Below, piece after piece: positions 35,957-43,199 of a DNA stretch of 64,000 bases. Source of the DNA: Evansella halocellulosilytica (GTDB taxonomy: Bacteria; Bacillota; Bacilli; Bacillales; Salisediminibacteriaceae); assembly GCF_002335745.1 (NCBI RefSeq), contig NZ_NIST01000001.1:4744191-4808190 (forward strand), written 5' to 3'. How positions within the stretch are numbered: the stretch's first letter is position 1; every line of letters starts with the position of its first letter. Position numbers and translations under genes: made by a program. Below the pieces are notes generated by a model that saw only the letters and a program-made list of their open reading frames with translations, searched no databases and was not told where the DNA came from.

Positions 35957-36727
35957 CTATCCCTTTCTTTCATTCTCTAAAAATTTATCAACGATGACTA
36001 AAAATTGTTGGAGTTGATCCAAATAAGCATAATGACCTGCATTTTTTAAGACGACTAGTCCTGAGTCCGGGATAAGTTCTTCCATTCGTTGACCATCTGA
36101 AACAGGAGTAGCCGTATCATTTTCTCCAAACACAAGTAATGTAGGTACCTTTATTTCCGGCATCAAATGCTGTAAATCTTCATTGACAACTTTCACCATC
36201 GTTTGCTGCATGACACCACTTGAATTTTTATAGTCACTTGAACCGAGCTTTGATTTTACTTTCGTTAAAATATCGTCAGAATAGCGATTTAAACCAGGGA
36301 GCTTTAATATGTTTTTTGCAGCTTTAAACGTATACACTTTAACATAATAATTAGGCTTTCGCTTCGGCTTAATGCCAGCACTGCCAACGAGGATGACTTT
36401 TTTGATATTCCCGTATTTAGCTGAATAACAAATAGACATTCTTCCGCCAAATGAATGTCCTATTAAAATAGGTTGCTCAATCTCCAATTTTTCAATAAAC
36501 GCTTTTAAAAAATCAGTATAATCTTCTATTCCCCACTGTTCTGGCGGTTCGTCACTTTCACCAAAGCCAGGTAAATCCAGCGTATATACTTGATGGTATT
36601 TCTTTAAATGATTATGAACTGGAGCAAACGCTTGAATATTTGCCCCCCAGCCGTGTAGCAAAATGACCGGTGTACCTTCACCCTCACATATATAATGCAG
36701 TTTCATATTATTTATCTCAACAAACAT
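35957..36727 (-). CDS. Alpha/beta hydrolase
   Basis: Soluble alpha/beta hydrolase of 256 residues. It has the oxyanion region LLHGWGANIQAF (about 25), the nucleophile elbow GHSFGGRM (Ser about 93), the acid in FGENDTATPV (about 203) and the catalytic His in NAGHYAYLDQ (about 233). The substrate is unknown. It is the first gene of the operon with the MurF-like and Ddl-like ligases, and that arrangement points to a role in precursor or cell-envelope metabolism, by context only. The ATG is preceded by GAGGAG. Confidence 0.85.
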   Translation of the reverse strand: MFVEINNMKLHYICEGEGTPVILLHGWGANIQAFAPVHNHLKKYHQVYTLDLPGFGESDEPPEQWGIEDYTDFLKAFIEKLEIEQPILIGHSFGGRMSICYSAKYGNIKKVILVGSAGIKPKRKPNYYVKVYTFKAAKNILKLPGLNRYSDDILTKVKSKLGSSDYKNSSGVMQQTMVKVVNEDLQHLMPEIKVPTLLVFGENDTATPVSDGQRMEELIPDSGLVVLKNAGHYAYLDQLQQFLVIVDKFLENERKG

Positions 36728-37103
36728 GACTTCCGCTCCTCACAAAGTGTATGAAATAATTATGTAGCAATAGTAAAGACACGAAAATATTCGTATATAT
36801 ATCTATTTTTATATCCTTCGTTGTTTAACTTAACTAAACTTTATGTTGTATATGCTATTTTAACCTATAAATGTGAACAAGGGACAATGGTTGAAAAATA
36901 ATTTTTCCCATCATTTCTTAAATTCACATATCCTCTACAATGTTAATGGTTAGAATACTTGCTTTAACCATCATTAAAAACGACTTCATCGTTTTACATC
37001 TTATCATATTTTTACGTAAAAAGTGGTGTGTACTTATGTTTGAAACCAAAAAAGAAGTATTTTTATGAAAATTGATATACAGAGTACGTAATGACCTTTC
37101 GGA
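36728..37103. other. Gene-free stretch
   Basis: AT-rich intergenic DNA upstream of the hydrolase operon and downstream of the next gene. No ORF with a ribosome binding site, hairpin terminator or convincing promoter was seen. Confidence 0.5.
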
Positions 37104-37856
37104 TCACTGCTGAATGTTAATGTTTGTAAGCCAATTGTTTAAAAGCTCATCATACCATTCTATTGTTTCTTTTTCGCTTTTTGAATTAATAAACAAATAT
37201 TCATCATTCATTTGCACGAAAATAAAGGGCGGTTCATTTTTGTATACGAATAGATGACCACTCCCCACCCCTTCAAGGTAATACCTTCCCTTTGCACGGT
37301 GACCAAATGTAAAACCGTGTGCTCGTGCTTGCACATCAGGCAACTGATCGACCAACTCTACATTCGTAATGTCTTCAATTAACCACTCATCCCCATAATA
37401 ACCGGTAATACTAAAAACTTTGTCACTCACTTCTATTTCGTTTCTTTCGTAACTAGCCGTAAAAACAAACACAATAATACTAATTGTAATAAACTGTGTA
37501 AAGATTAAAATAATCATCGTTCTTACTTTGTTTTTCTTTACATCTGTTTTGTTGATTAATAATAAATGAGTAAACATGTAGACAACGACTGTTAAAAATG
37601 CACCTTGAACCGCAAATGGTATGTTTGCTAAATAGAGTAGCATCCCTATGAATAAGATAAGTCCGCTGTAAATCAACACTTTACCTACTGCTTGAGGATA
37701 TCCTCTTTTCGCTAACGCTTCTTTTTCTTTCATATTTTTTAACGCATAGCCAGAAATTAAGTCATACATTCCTTTATTTAAAATCAAGTATCCACCTATA
37801 AACAATAAAAGCATCGGAATACATATTGTCATGACCACGATTACCGTTGATTCCAT
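37104..37856 (-). CDS. Membrane protein, DUF3784-like N-terminus
   Basis: Protein of 250 residues with four hydrophobic helices: about 5-25 (VIVVMTICIPMLLLFIGGYLIL), 60-80 (VLIYSGLILFIGMLLYLA), 85-105 and 115-140. The loop GMYDLISGYALKNMKEKEALAKRGYP between the first two is typical of DUF3784-type small membrane proteins. A soluble C-terminal part (about 145-250) has the beta-rich look of bacterial PH-like domains (VFSITGYYGDEWLIEDITNVELV). Function is unknown. The ATG at 37856 has AGGAG 8 bp upstream; a GTG two codons earlier is less likely. Confidence 0.72.
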   Translation of the reverse strand: MESTVIVVMTICIPMLLLFIGGYLILNKGMYDLISGYALKNMKEKEALAKRGYPQAVGKVLIYSGLILFIGMLLYLANIPFAVQGAFLTVVVYMFTHLLLINKTDVKKNKVRTMIILIFTQFITISIIVFVFTASYERNEIEVSDKVFSITGYYGDEWLIEDITNVELVDQLPDVQARAHGFTFGHRAKGRYYLEGVGSGHLFVYKNEPPFIFVQMNDEYLFINSKSEKETIEWYDELLNNWLTNINIQQ

Positions 37857-38091
37857 ATACACCGCTCCTGATAGCTTTTATAAATACATAACCACCCAGA
37901 AACATCACGTACTCGAAGGAGCAAGCACTGTACACTCATTCTCGTTTTACATATATATTTTCAATGATGACTAGTTATGTAAAAATCGAAAAAAATCATT
38001 GTACAGTACGAATGACACCTTCTAAACATTCACTCCCTTCATTCCTATTCCATTTTTTTGTAAAAGGAAACTCTTATTTTATTTACGGTTT
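37857..38091. other. Gene-free stretch
   Basis: Intergenic DNA between the DUF3784-like gene and the sbtA terminator. The only long frame (37964-38167, plus) has no ribosome binding site and crosses the terminator. Confidence 0.5.
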
Positions 38092-38120
38092 TAAAAAGAG
38101 GGGAAAAACCCCTCTTTTGC
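38092..38120 (-). terminator. Terminator of the sbtA operon
   Basis: Perfect 10-bp stem AAAAGAGGGG/CCCCTCTTTT with a 5-nt loop, about 70 bp beyond the sbtA stop. A and T runs on either side mean it can act in both directions. Confidence 0.8.
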
Positions 38121-38191
38121 CTTATTCATACTCAAACGGTATAAAATGCTCGCACCAAAATTTATAAATTCCACATTCTTTAATAAAAACA

Positions 38192-39211
38192 CTATTGCAG
38201 GATTTGTGCGATGGCATAATATAGCGGTATTCCAACAATCAAATTAAACGGAAATGTCACTCCAAGAGCTAATCCTAGATAAATCGATGGATTGGCTTCG
38301 GGAACGGAGGACCTTAAAGCAGCGGGTGCTGCAATGTAAGAGGCACTTCCTCCAAGTACGCCTAATAACATGCTGCCTCCAAGCGAAAGTCCAATCACAC
38401 TCCCGACCATAACGCCAAAGGTTCCTCCAACAATTGGCATACAGATCCCAAATAACAATATGCCCCATCCTTGTTTTCGAACTTCAGGAAGACGTTGCCC
38501 TACGATTAATCCCATATTTAATAAAAATAAAATTAAGATGCTTCCATAAAGATCAATAAACAATGGTTTTACAGTAGGTAAAGCATCTTGGCCAACAAAC
38601 CAACCGATTAGGAGACTGCCTATTAAAAGCAATACACTTTTTCCAAATAAACTTTCTTTAATTAACTCCTTATCAAACAATCCATTCATTATAGAAGAGT
38701 TTCCTGCCGTTATCCCTAATTGACGAGTAACTACTTTTCGGTCAATCGGTTTTTTCTGTATAACCCTTAACAAAAGCAAGGATATGAAAATGGCCGGACT
38801 CTCCATTAACACGACTAAAACATTCATAAACCCTTCATAATTAATTCCATTCTGATCGAGAAAAGATACGCCAGCTCCATAAGTTACAATACTGACCGAC
38901 CCGTATGTCGCAGCTACCCCTATCGCATTATGAAGATCCATTTTCATAATACGAAGCACCATTAGTGACAGTACAGGAATGGTCATTCCCAAAAACAAAG
39001 CTGCCATAATCGGCTTCATGACGGTACCTATATCATAATGAGAGAGTTCAATTCCACCTTTAATCCCAATCGCAATTAAAAGGTAGATACTTAAAGCTTC
39101 ACTGAGTCCATTAGGAAATTTCAAATCTGATTTAAATAAAGCAGCGATAATACCTAATACAAAAAATAATACTACTGGTGATAATAAATTCTGCAAAACG
39201 ATATCGTACAT
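38192..39211 (-). CDS. sbtA: SbtA-type sodium-dependent bicarbonate transporter
   Basis: Integral membrane protein of 339 residues with about ten helices and the SbtA family pattern: NLLSPVVLFFVLGIIAALFKSDLKFP at the N-terminus, LSIYLLIAIGIKGG (about 50), and GVAATYGSVSIVTYGAGVSFL (about 100-120). The second half repeats this pattern with GVLGGSASYIAAPAALR (about 285-300). Known SbtA proteins import bicarbonate with sodium. The ATG at 39211 is chosen with AGAGGA upstream; a longer frame from a TTG at 39319 would be translated across a terminator-like hairpin and adds no family sequence. It forms an operon with the upstream DUF2294 gene. Confidence 0.87.
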   Translation of the reverse strand: MYDIVLQNLLSPVVLFFVLGIIAALFKSDLKFPNGLSEALSIYLLIAIGIKGGIELSHYDIGTVMKPIMAALFLGMTIPVLSLMVLRIMKMDLHNAIGVAATYGSVSIVTYGAGVSFLDQNGINYEGFMNVLVVLMESPAIFISLLLLRVIQKKPIDRKVVTRQLGITAGNSSIMNGLFDKELIKESLFGKSVLLLIGSLLIGWFVGQDALPTVKPLFIDLYGSILILFLLNMGLIVGQRLPEVRKQGWGILLFGICMPIVGGTFGVMVGSVIGLSLGGSMLLGVLGGSASYIAAPAALRSSVPEANPSIYLGLALGVTFPFNLIVGIPLYYAIAQILQ

Positions 39212-39246
39212 TTTTTGATCAATCCTCTTTATGCTTTTTTTCCTCA

Positions 39247-39311
39247 ATAAAAAAACCGGTATTAATAGCCATATAACGTACATCGTCAAATAGCTAAAAT
39301 GATACCGGTTT
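39247..39311 (-). terminator. Attenuator-like hairpin between the DUF2294 gene and sbtA
   Basis: Minus strand: AAACCGGTAT ... ATACCGGTTT (perfect 10-bp arms, 39-nt loop) followed at once by a run of T. It lies 36 bp before the sbtA start and could stop part of the transcripts. Confidence 0.6.
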
Positions 39312-39352
39312 ACCTTCAACTCATTTCCATGTTTTGAAAGTCGCCCAATTTC

Positions 39353-39727
39353 TTATGACAATTTCTTTTGTAAATCACTTGATAATCTTAAAACCATGAT
39401 TCGTTCACCGGTGCGGGTACTAATATCCGTGTGAAAACTTTGCACTTCTTCACCTGTCAAATCCCCTACCAGTTTGCTCAGTTGTTCTCGACCAGATTCC
39501 ACTAAGTCAGAACGGATTTTCTTTACTGACAATAATCCTTCATGTGTGTCACAAAGCTTGTACTCTGCAGGTGTGAGGATTCCATTTAAAGCAACGATCA
39601 CCATATCCCTAAGGATATCTGTTTTTACCGACACTGAACCTCGACCTAAATAATCCTTTTCCCATTGCGTTAAAGTTTTACTTATCTCAGCTTCCAATGA
39701 TCCTTTTGTCCATTTTTTATTGTCCAC
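39353..39727 (-). CDS. DUF2294 family protein
   Basis: Small soluble protein of 124 residues that covers the DUF2294 domain end to end (ISKTLTQWEKDYLGRGSVSVKTDILRDMVIVALNGILTPAEYKL..., ending TGERIMVLRLSSDLQKKL). DUF2294 proteins are often encoded next to sodium-coupled or bicarbonate transporters; the biochemical role is unknown, but control of the transporter is a reasonable guess. The GTG start has AGGGAGG 8 bp upstream. It is preceded by a long structured leader and followed by an attenuator-like hairpin and sbtA. Confidence 0.82.
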   Translation of the reverse strand: MDNKKWTKGSLEAEISKTLTQWEKDYLGRGSVSVKTDILRDMVIVALNGILTPAEYKLCDTHEGLLSVKKIRSDLVESGREQLSKLVGDLTGEEVQSFHTDISTRTGERIMVLRLSSDLQKKLS

Positions 39728-40109
39728 TATTTGTACCTCCCTAAACTAAACCTCGCTTTTCGTTAAAGTGGTTCTCAGCATGCGAATGATGCTTGCATAA
39801 ACACTCGTATGCTTTTGTAACCGTTTAATGGCGAAAGTCTTAGTTGTAGTTATACGATCATTCGTAGTTTTTATAAATTCTAATCGTATAAAAAAAGCGG
39901 TATATCTCATTTTCCACCATAAAATGGGCAAATGAAATATACCGCCTTATCATAATCTGAACCTTAACCTTGTCATTCCTTTTTCACACAGTCAATTTAA
40001 TAAAAATTAACGGTCTGCTAAAGTAGACTTGGACTTGAGATTCCTATTACTTATCTTACGGATTATTATGAATAGACATATTATAGCCTTTTGCTATTTT
40101 TTCTGTCAA
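39728..40109 (-). promoter_or_regulatory. Promoter and long structured leader of the DUF2294-sbtA operon
   Basis: A near-perfect promoter (TTGACA at 40104-40109, 18-bp spacing, TATAAT at 40080-40085) starts a leader of about 345 nt. After about 130 nt the leader meets a strong terminator (stem GCGGTATAT...ATATACCGC, 39890-39945, then seven T). Beyond it is another inverted repeat (TATACGAT/ATCGTATA, 39851-39890) before the coding region. This arrangement suggests conditional termination by an unknown ligand or protein. No known riboswitch or T-box core was recognised. Confidence 0.7.
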
Positions 40110-40241
40110 CACTATTTTATCGAGGGTTGCACGACCTGAAGGATATACACGTCTATTTTCAAACAAATTCCGCACCTGCTCCATTCCATCATGTCCATAG
40201 TCGCATAACGTATATTATCCACGGTGAAAGGTGGTGCAATG

Positions 40242-40418
40242 ATGGGATATTATAGCGATTACGGTTATGGAGGTTATGGTTATGGTTGCGGCTGTGGCTG
40301 TAGTGCTGATGCTGGTTATGGCTATGGATACCAACCTTCTTATGGAGGAAGCGGATTTACTTTATTAGTCGTTCTGTTCGTCCTTCTCGTAATCATTGGT
40401 GCATCATTCGTCAAATAA
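40242..40418 (+). CDS. YjcZ family small membrane protein
   Basis: Protein of 58 residues: a Gly/Tyr-rich N-terminus (MGYYSDYGYGGYGYG), a CGCGC run, and one C-terminal hydrophobic helix (FTLLVVLFVLLVIIGASFV). This is the pattern of the YjcZ/sporulation-associated small proteins of Bacillus. The second of two adjacent ATG codons (40242) is chosen because it is 7 bp after GGTGG; starting at 40239 adds one Met. A terminator follows. Role is unknown; spore or mother-cell membrane association is suggested by relatives. Confidence 0.8.
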   Translation: MGYYSDYGYGGYGYGCGCGCSADAGYGYGYQPSYGGSGFTLLVVLFVLLVIIGASFVK

Positions 40419-40454
40419 ACCACTTGACACGACATGACATGGCAACCTCTTTAG

Positions 40455-40486
40455 AAGAGCGTCCAAAAAGGCGCTCTTTTTTTATT
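40455..40486 (+). terminator. Terminator of the YjcZ-type gene
   Basis: Stem AAGAGCG/CGCTCTT, 10-nt loop, then a run of seven or more T. Confidence 0.85.
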
Positions 40487-40560
40487 ATAATCTTTTTTAA
40501 GCCACGGGTCTCTGCCTGTGTGAAAATAAACCTTTAACGGGTTTAATCGTGAATCGCATA

Positions 40561-40600
40561 GAAAAAAGAGCTAGGATATTTTTAGTAAATTCCCAGCTCG
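40561..40600 (-). terminator. Terminator of the 121-residue membrane protein gene
   Basis: Minus strand stem GAGCTGGG/CCTAGCTC followed by TTTTTT, 46 bp after the stop codon. Confidence 0.75.
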
Positions 40601-40645
40601 CCTTTCTCATTTTTACCGCTTTTGAGATAGCTCCACTTTTCATCT

Positions 40646-41011
40646 TTACGTGTGCTGATTTTCCCATTCTCTTTCTTTTTTACGGGCATAAATGTGGTGA
40701 ACAATCGCATTTACAATAAAAATCAATGCCATAATACTAAAGAATACATTCCAACCTATCACATAATAAAAGCTGTAATTTCGTAAGTTCTCGATATACA
40801 TCCCTGATGGATCGACAAAAGGGCTGATAAAATGGTAAATAATCAATGTTAACAAAATCGTCCCTATTACTTGTACTGTAATATAAACCGTTGTTTTTTT
40901 TCCAGTAAACTCTAATCTCTCAATAAAAACAAAGAAAAGGTATCCGACACTGACAAATATAAGAAAAAAGATTACTAATAAAGAAATAATAAGTGTAGCT
41001 TCATTAATCAA
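40646..41011 (-). CDS. Small membrane protein of unknown function
   Basis: Protein of 121 residues with three hydrophobic helices (about 5-30, 40-62 and 80-108) and a charged C-terminal tail (YARKKEREWENQHT). I do not recognise a family. The TTG at 41011 is preferred because AGAGGGGG lies 7 bp upstream; an ATG ten codons earlier would place that site inside the gene. It stands alone with its own terminator. Confidence 0.65.
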   Translation of the reverse strand: MINEATLIISLLVIFFLIFVSVGYLFFVFIERLEFTGKKTTVYITVQVIGTILLTLIIYHFISPFVDPSGMYIENLRNYSFYYVIGWNVFFSIMALIFIVNAIVHHIYARKKEREWENQHT

Positions 41012-41109
41012 CTCTATTCCCCCTCTGAAACACGACTCCATTTATTGTAAAATAAAACAGCTATTATAGATACGTCCAATTGTAAAAAAAGTTCCTTTTT
41101 TCTGTAAAT

Positions 41110-41158
41110 AATAAGAAAAGTGCTATTGTCACGACATGAAAAAGTCTCAATAGCACTC
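41110..41158 (-). terminator. Terminator of the PTS operon
   Basis: Perfect 10-bp stem AGTGCTATTG/CAATAGCACT with a 19-nt loop, then TTTTCTTATT on the minus strand, 9 bp after the HPr-like gene. Confidence 0.85.
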
Positions 41159-41166
41159 CTACTAAA

Positions 41167-41418
41167 CTAGTTCCCTAACTTCATCGTTACCTGCTCAACA
41201 ACTTTTTCGGCGTCTGGACCGACTGCTTGAAGGGTTACGATCGCGCCTCCCTCTATTCCTAGTTTCATTAATTGAATTAAACTATTTACCGGGGTCCACG
41301 TTCCTTTATAAAAAATCTTCACTTGTGACTGATGGGACTCAATAACCTTGATGAGCTCAGTCCCTAAGCGTAAATGAATACCTTCGCAGTGTTTAATTAT
41401 TACATTTTTTTCAATCAT
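41167..41418 (-). CDS. HPr-like phosphocarrier protein (paralogue in PTS operon)
   Basis: Protein of 83 residues, the size of HPr. The phosphorylatable His lies in EGIHLRLGTEL (about residue 14; HPr has GIHARPAT). The regulatory Ser region is NSLIQLMKLGIEGGAIVTLQAVG (Ser about 46), which matches the HPr pattern around Ser46. The change from HARP to HLRL is unusual, so it may be a dedicated partner of this permease or of MtlR rather than the general HPr. The ATG overlaps the stop of the PTS permease gene (ATGA), so the two are translationally coupled. Confidence 0.8.
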   Translation of the reverse strand: MIEKNVIIKHCEGIHLRLGTELIKVIESHQSQVKIFYKGTWTPVNSLIQLMKLGIEGGAIVTLQAVGPDAEKVVEQVTMKLGN

Positions 41419-43199
41419 TCATCTTCGTTCCAATCTATAAGTTTTTCAAAACGCTCCACAAAATCTTGTTTTCGTTGTGAGTTTACAAGTAATGAAATGT
41501 GTTCTTCATTTTCAATAATCGCCGCAATTTCTGAAAGGATTTTTACTTGTTTTTCGTTTCCTCCAGCAATCCCTACAAATAAATAAGCTTCCCCTTCCTC
41601 GTAAGGAACGCCTTCGGGAAATTGTACTACGACAATTCCATCATTTTTAATCGAATCACTGTTTCGACTAATTCCGTGTGGAACAGCGACACCGTTTCCA
41701 AGGTACGTAGACATTTCTCTTTCTCTTTGTAGCATCTCAGAAGTATACCCCTCCGTTGTTAATCCAAGACGATGCATGATCGCCCCAACTTTTGTAATAG
41801 CATCTTCTATAGATTTTGCTTGTTCGCCTAATACGATATGGTCACTGTTAAGTAAAGGTGGATTTTTCCATCTCTCTACCAACGATACGACATCATTATA
41901 ACTGCTATAGTCTGTTAAAGATGATAAGCCGTAAAAATAAACATCCGGTTGTACTTCTTTTGCACGTTTTCGCAGTCTCTCATGAGCCACAATAAGATCA
42001 ACATCGTCAGGAACTTCATCTACAGATGAGTGGACAACTTTAACGTCTATGCCTCGTTGATTGAACCTCTTCCGTATCAAAGCTGCTCCCATTGCACTTG
42101 AGCCCATTCCTGCATCACAAGCGAAGGCTACTTTCTCTATTTTCTCTAATTGTTTATCTTTGCTCTTTGGCGGCGTTATTTCCTCTTCTTCATTACTTTC
42201 AATTGTCATCCCTTTTACTTTAAGCAAACCGTAAGAAATGAGGAAAGTCACAGTTGCTGATATTAATATTCCGGTAATAACAAATATGAGATCTTCACGT
42301 GAAGCGAGGGTAATAAAGACAATTACACTTCCTGGTGAGGGAGTCGAAACGAGGCCCGCTCCTGTCGTTTGAAAGAAAAGAACGCCTGTCATTCCACCAA
42401 TGATCATTCCTAAAATAAGGATTGGTTTCCTTAAAACATACGGAAAGTAAACTTCATGAATACCTCCAATAGCATGGATCCCAAAAGACAATTTCACACC
42501 ATTTTTTTCTTTCCCTTTTGAAATAAAGTAATACGCTGTTAACAACCCGATTCCAGGGCCTGGGTTCGACTCTAGCATAAAAAACATGGACTTCCCTATT
42601 TCTCTTGACTCCTGGATACCAAGCGGACTTAAGATGCCATGGTTCATCACATTATTAAAGAACAGAACCTTCCCTGGCTCAATGATCAAAGATATGAGTA
42701 ACAGCCATTCAGAGTAGATGAATTGTTGAATCGTATTATTGACAATTTCCAACCCTAATGATAATAATGGCCCCATAAATAAGAGACCGATGATTGAAAA
42801 GACCGATGCCACAAAAGCAGCAACAAAGTTTTGAATTAGTAGTTCCATTCCTAAGGGCAAATTCGGCTCTAAATATTGATCGATTTTTTTCACTAAAAGT
42901 CCAATTAATGGACCAATGAACATAGCTACAATGATCATCGGATAAACACTAACACTAATAAAGCTTAGGATAACAATCGCAGCTATCACTCCGCCTCTCT
43001 GGTTACCGACCATCTTTCCTCCTGTATAGGCAATGAGTAAAGGTAGCAAATAATAAAACAGCGGTTCAATGAATTGCGATATTTCTTGATTCGGAAACCA
43101 GCCGTACTCTCCAAAGATGACACGTATCAAACCGATGGTAAGAATAATTGCGATGTTTTGAAAAAGAATTGCACTTAATAGACGTCCAAACCTATTCAT
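41415..43199 (-). CDS. PTS mannitol-type permease, fused EIICBA
   Basis: Protein of 594 residues with three PTS domains. The IIC membrane domain (about 1-335) has eight or so helices and NNVMNHGILSPLG and ESNPGPGIGLL motifs typical of the mannitol family. IIB (about 355-445) has the phosphocysteine in AFACDAGMGSSAMGAALIRKRF. IIA (about 450-594) has the active His in GNGVAVPHGI. It should import and phosphorylate mannitol or a related polyol. B. subtilis splits IIA into MtlF; here all three are fused. The gene overlaps mtlR by 8 bp and the HPr-like gene by 4 bp. No mannitol 1-phosphate dehydrogenase gene is in the window. Confidence 0.9.
   Translation of the reverse strand: MNRFGRLLSAILFQNIAIILTIGLIRVIFGEYGWFPNQEISQFIEPLFYYLLPLLIAYTGGKMVGNQRGGVIAAIVILSFISVSVYPMIIVAMFIGPLIGLLVKKIDQYLEPNLPLGMELLIQNFVAAFVASVFSIIGLLFMGPLLSLGLEIVNNTIQQFIYSEWLLLISLIIEPGKVLFFNNVMNHGILSPLGIQESREIGKSMFFMLESNPGPGIGLLTAYYFISKGKEKNGVKLSFGIHAIGGIHEVYFPYVLRKPILILGMIIGGMTGVLFFQTTGAGLVSTPSPGSVIVFITLASREDLIFVITGILISATVTFLISYGLLKVKGMTIESNEEEEITPPKSKDKQLEKIEKVAFACDAGMGSSAMGAALIRKRFNQRGIDVKVVHSSVDEVPDDVDLIVAHERLRKRAKEVQPDVYFYGLSSLTDYSSYNDVVSLVERWKNPPLLNSDHIVLGEQAKSIEDAITKVGAIMHRLGLTTEGYTSEMLQREREMSTYLGNGVAVPHGISRNSDSIKNDGIVVVQFPEGVPYEEGEAYLFVGIAGGNEKQVKILSEIAAIIENEEHISLLVNSQRKQDFVERFEKLIDWNEDE

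Noticed and set aside
37964-38167. 67-codon frame between the DUF3784-like gene and sbtA
   Set aside because: It crosses the sbtA terminator hairpin and lacks a ribosome binding site.
39746-39931. 61-codon frame upstream of the DUF2294 gene
   Set aside because: It runs across the internal terminator hairpin of the leader and has no ribosome binding site.
39728-40080. T-box or known riboswitch in the DUF2294-sbtA leader
   Set aside because: The T-box core (AGGGTGGNACCGCG) and the cores of the S-box, M-box, yybP and similar classes were looked for by eye and not found.
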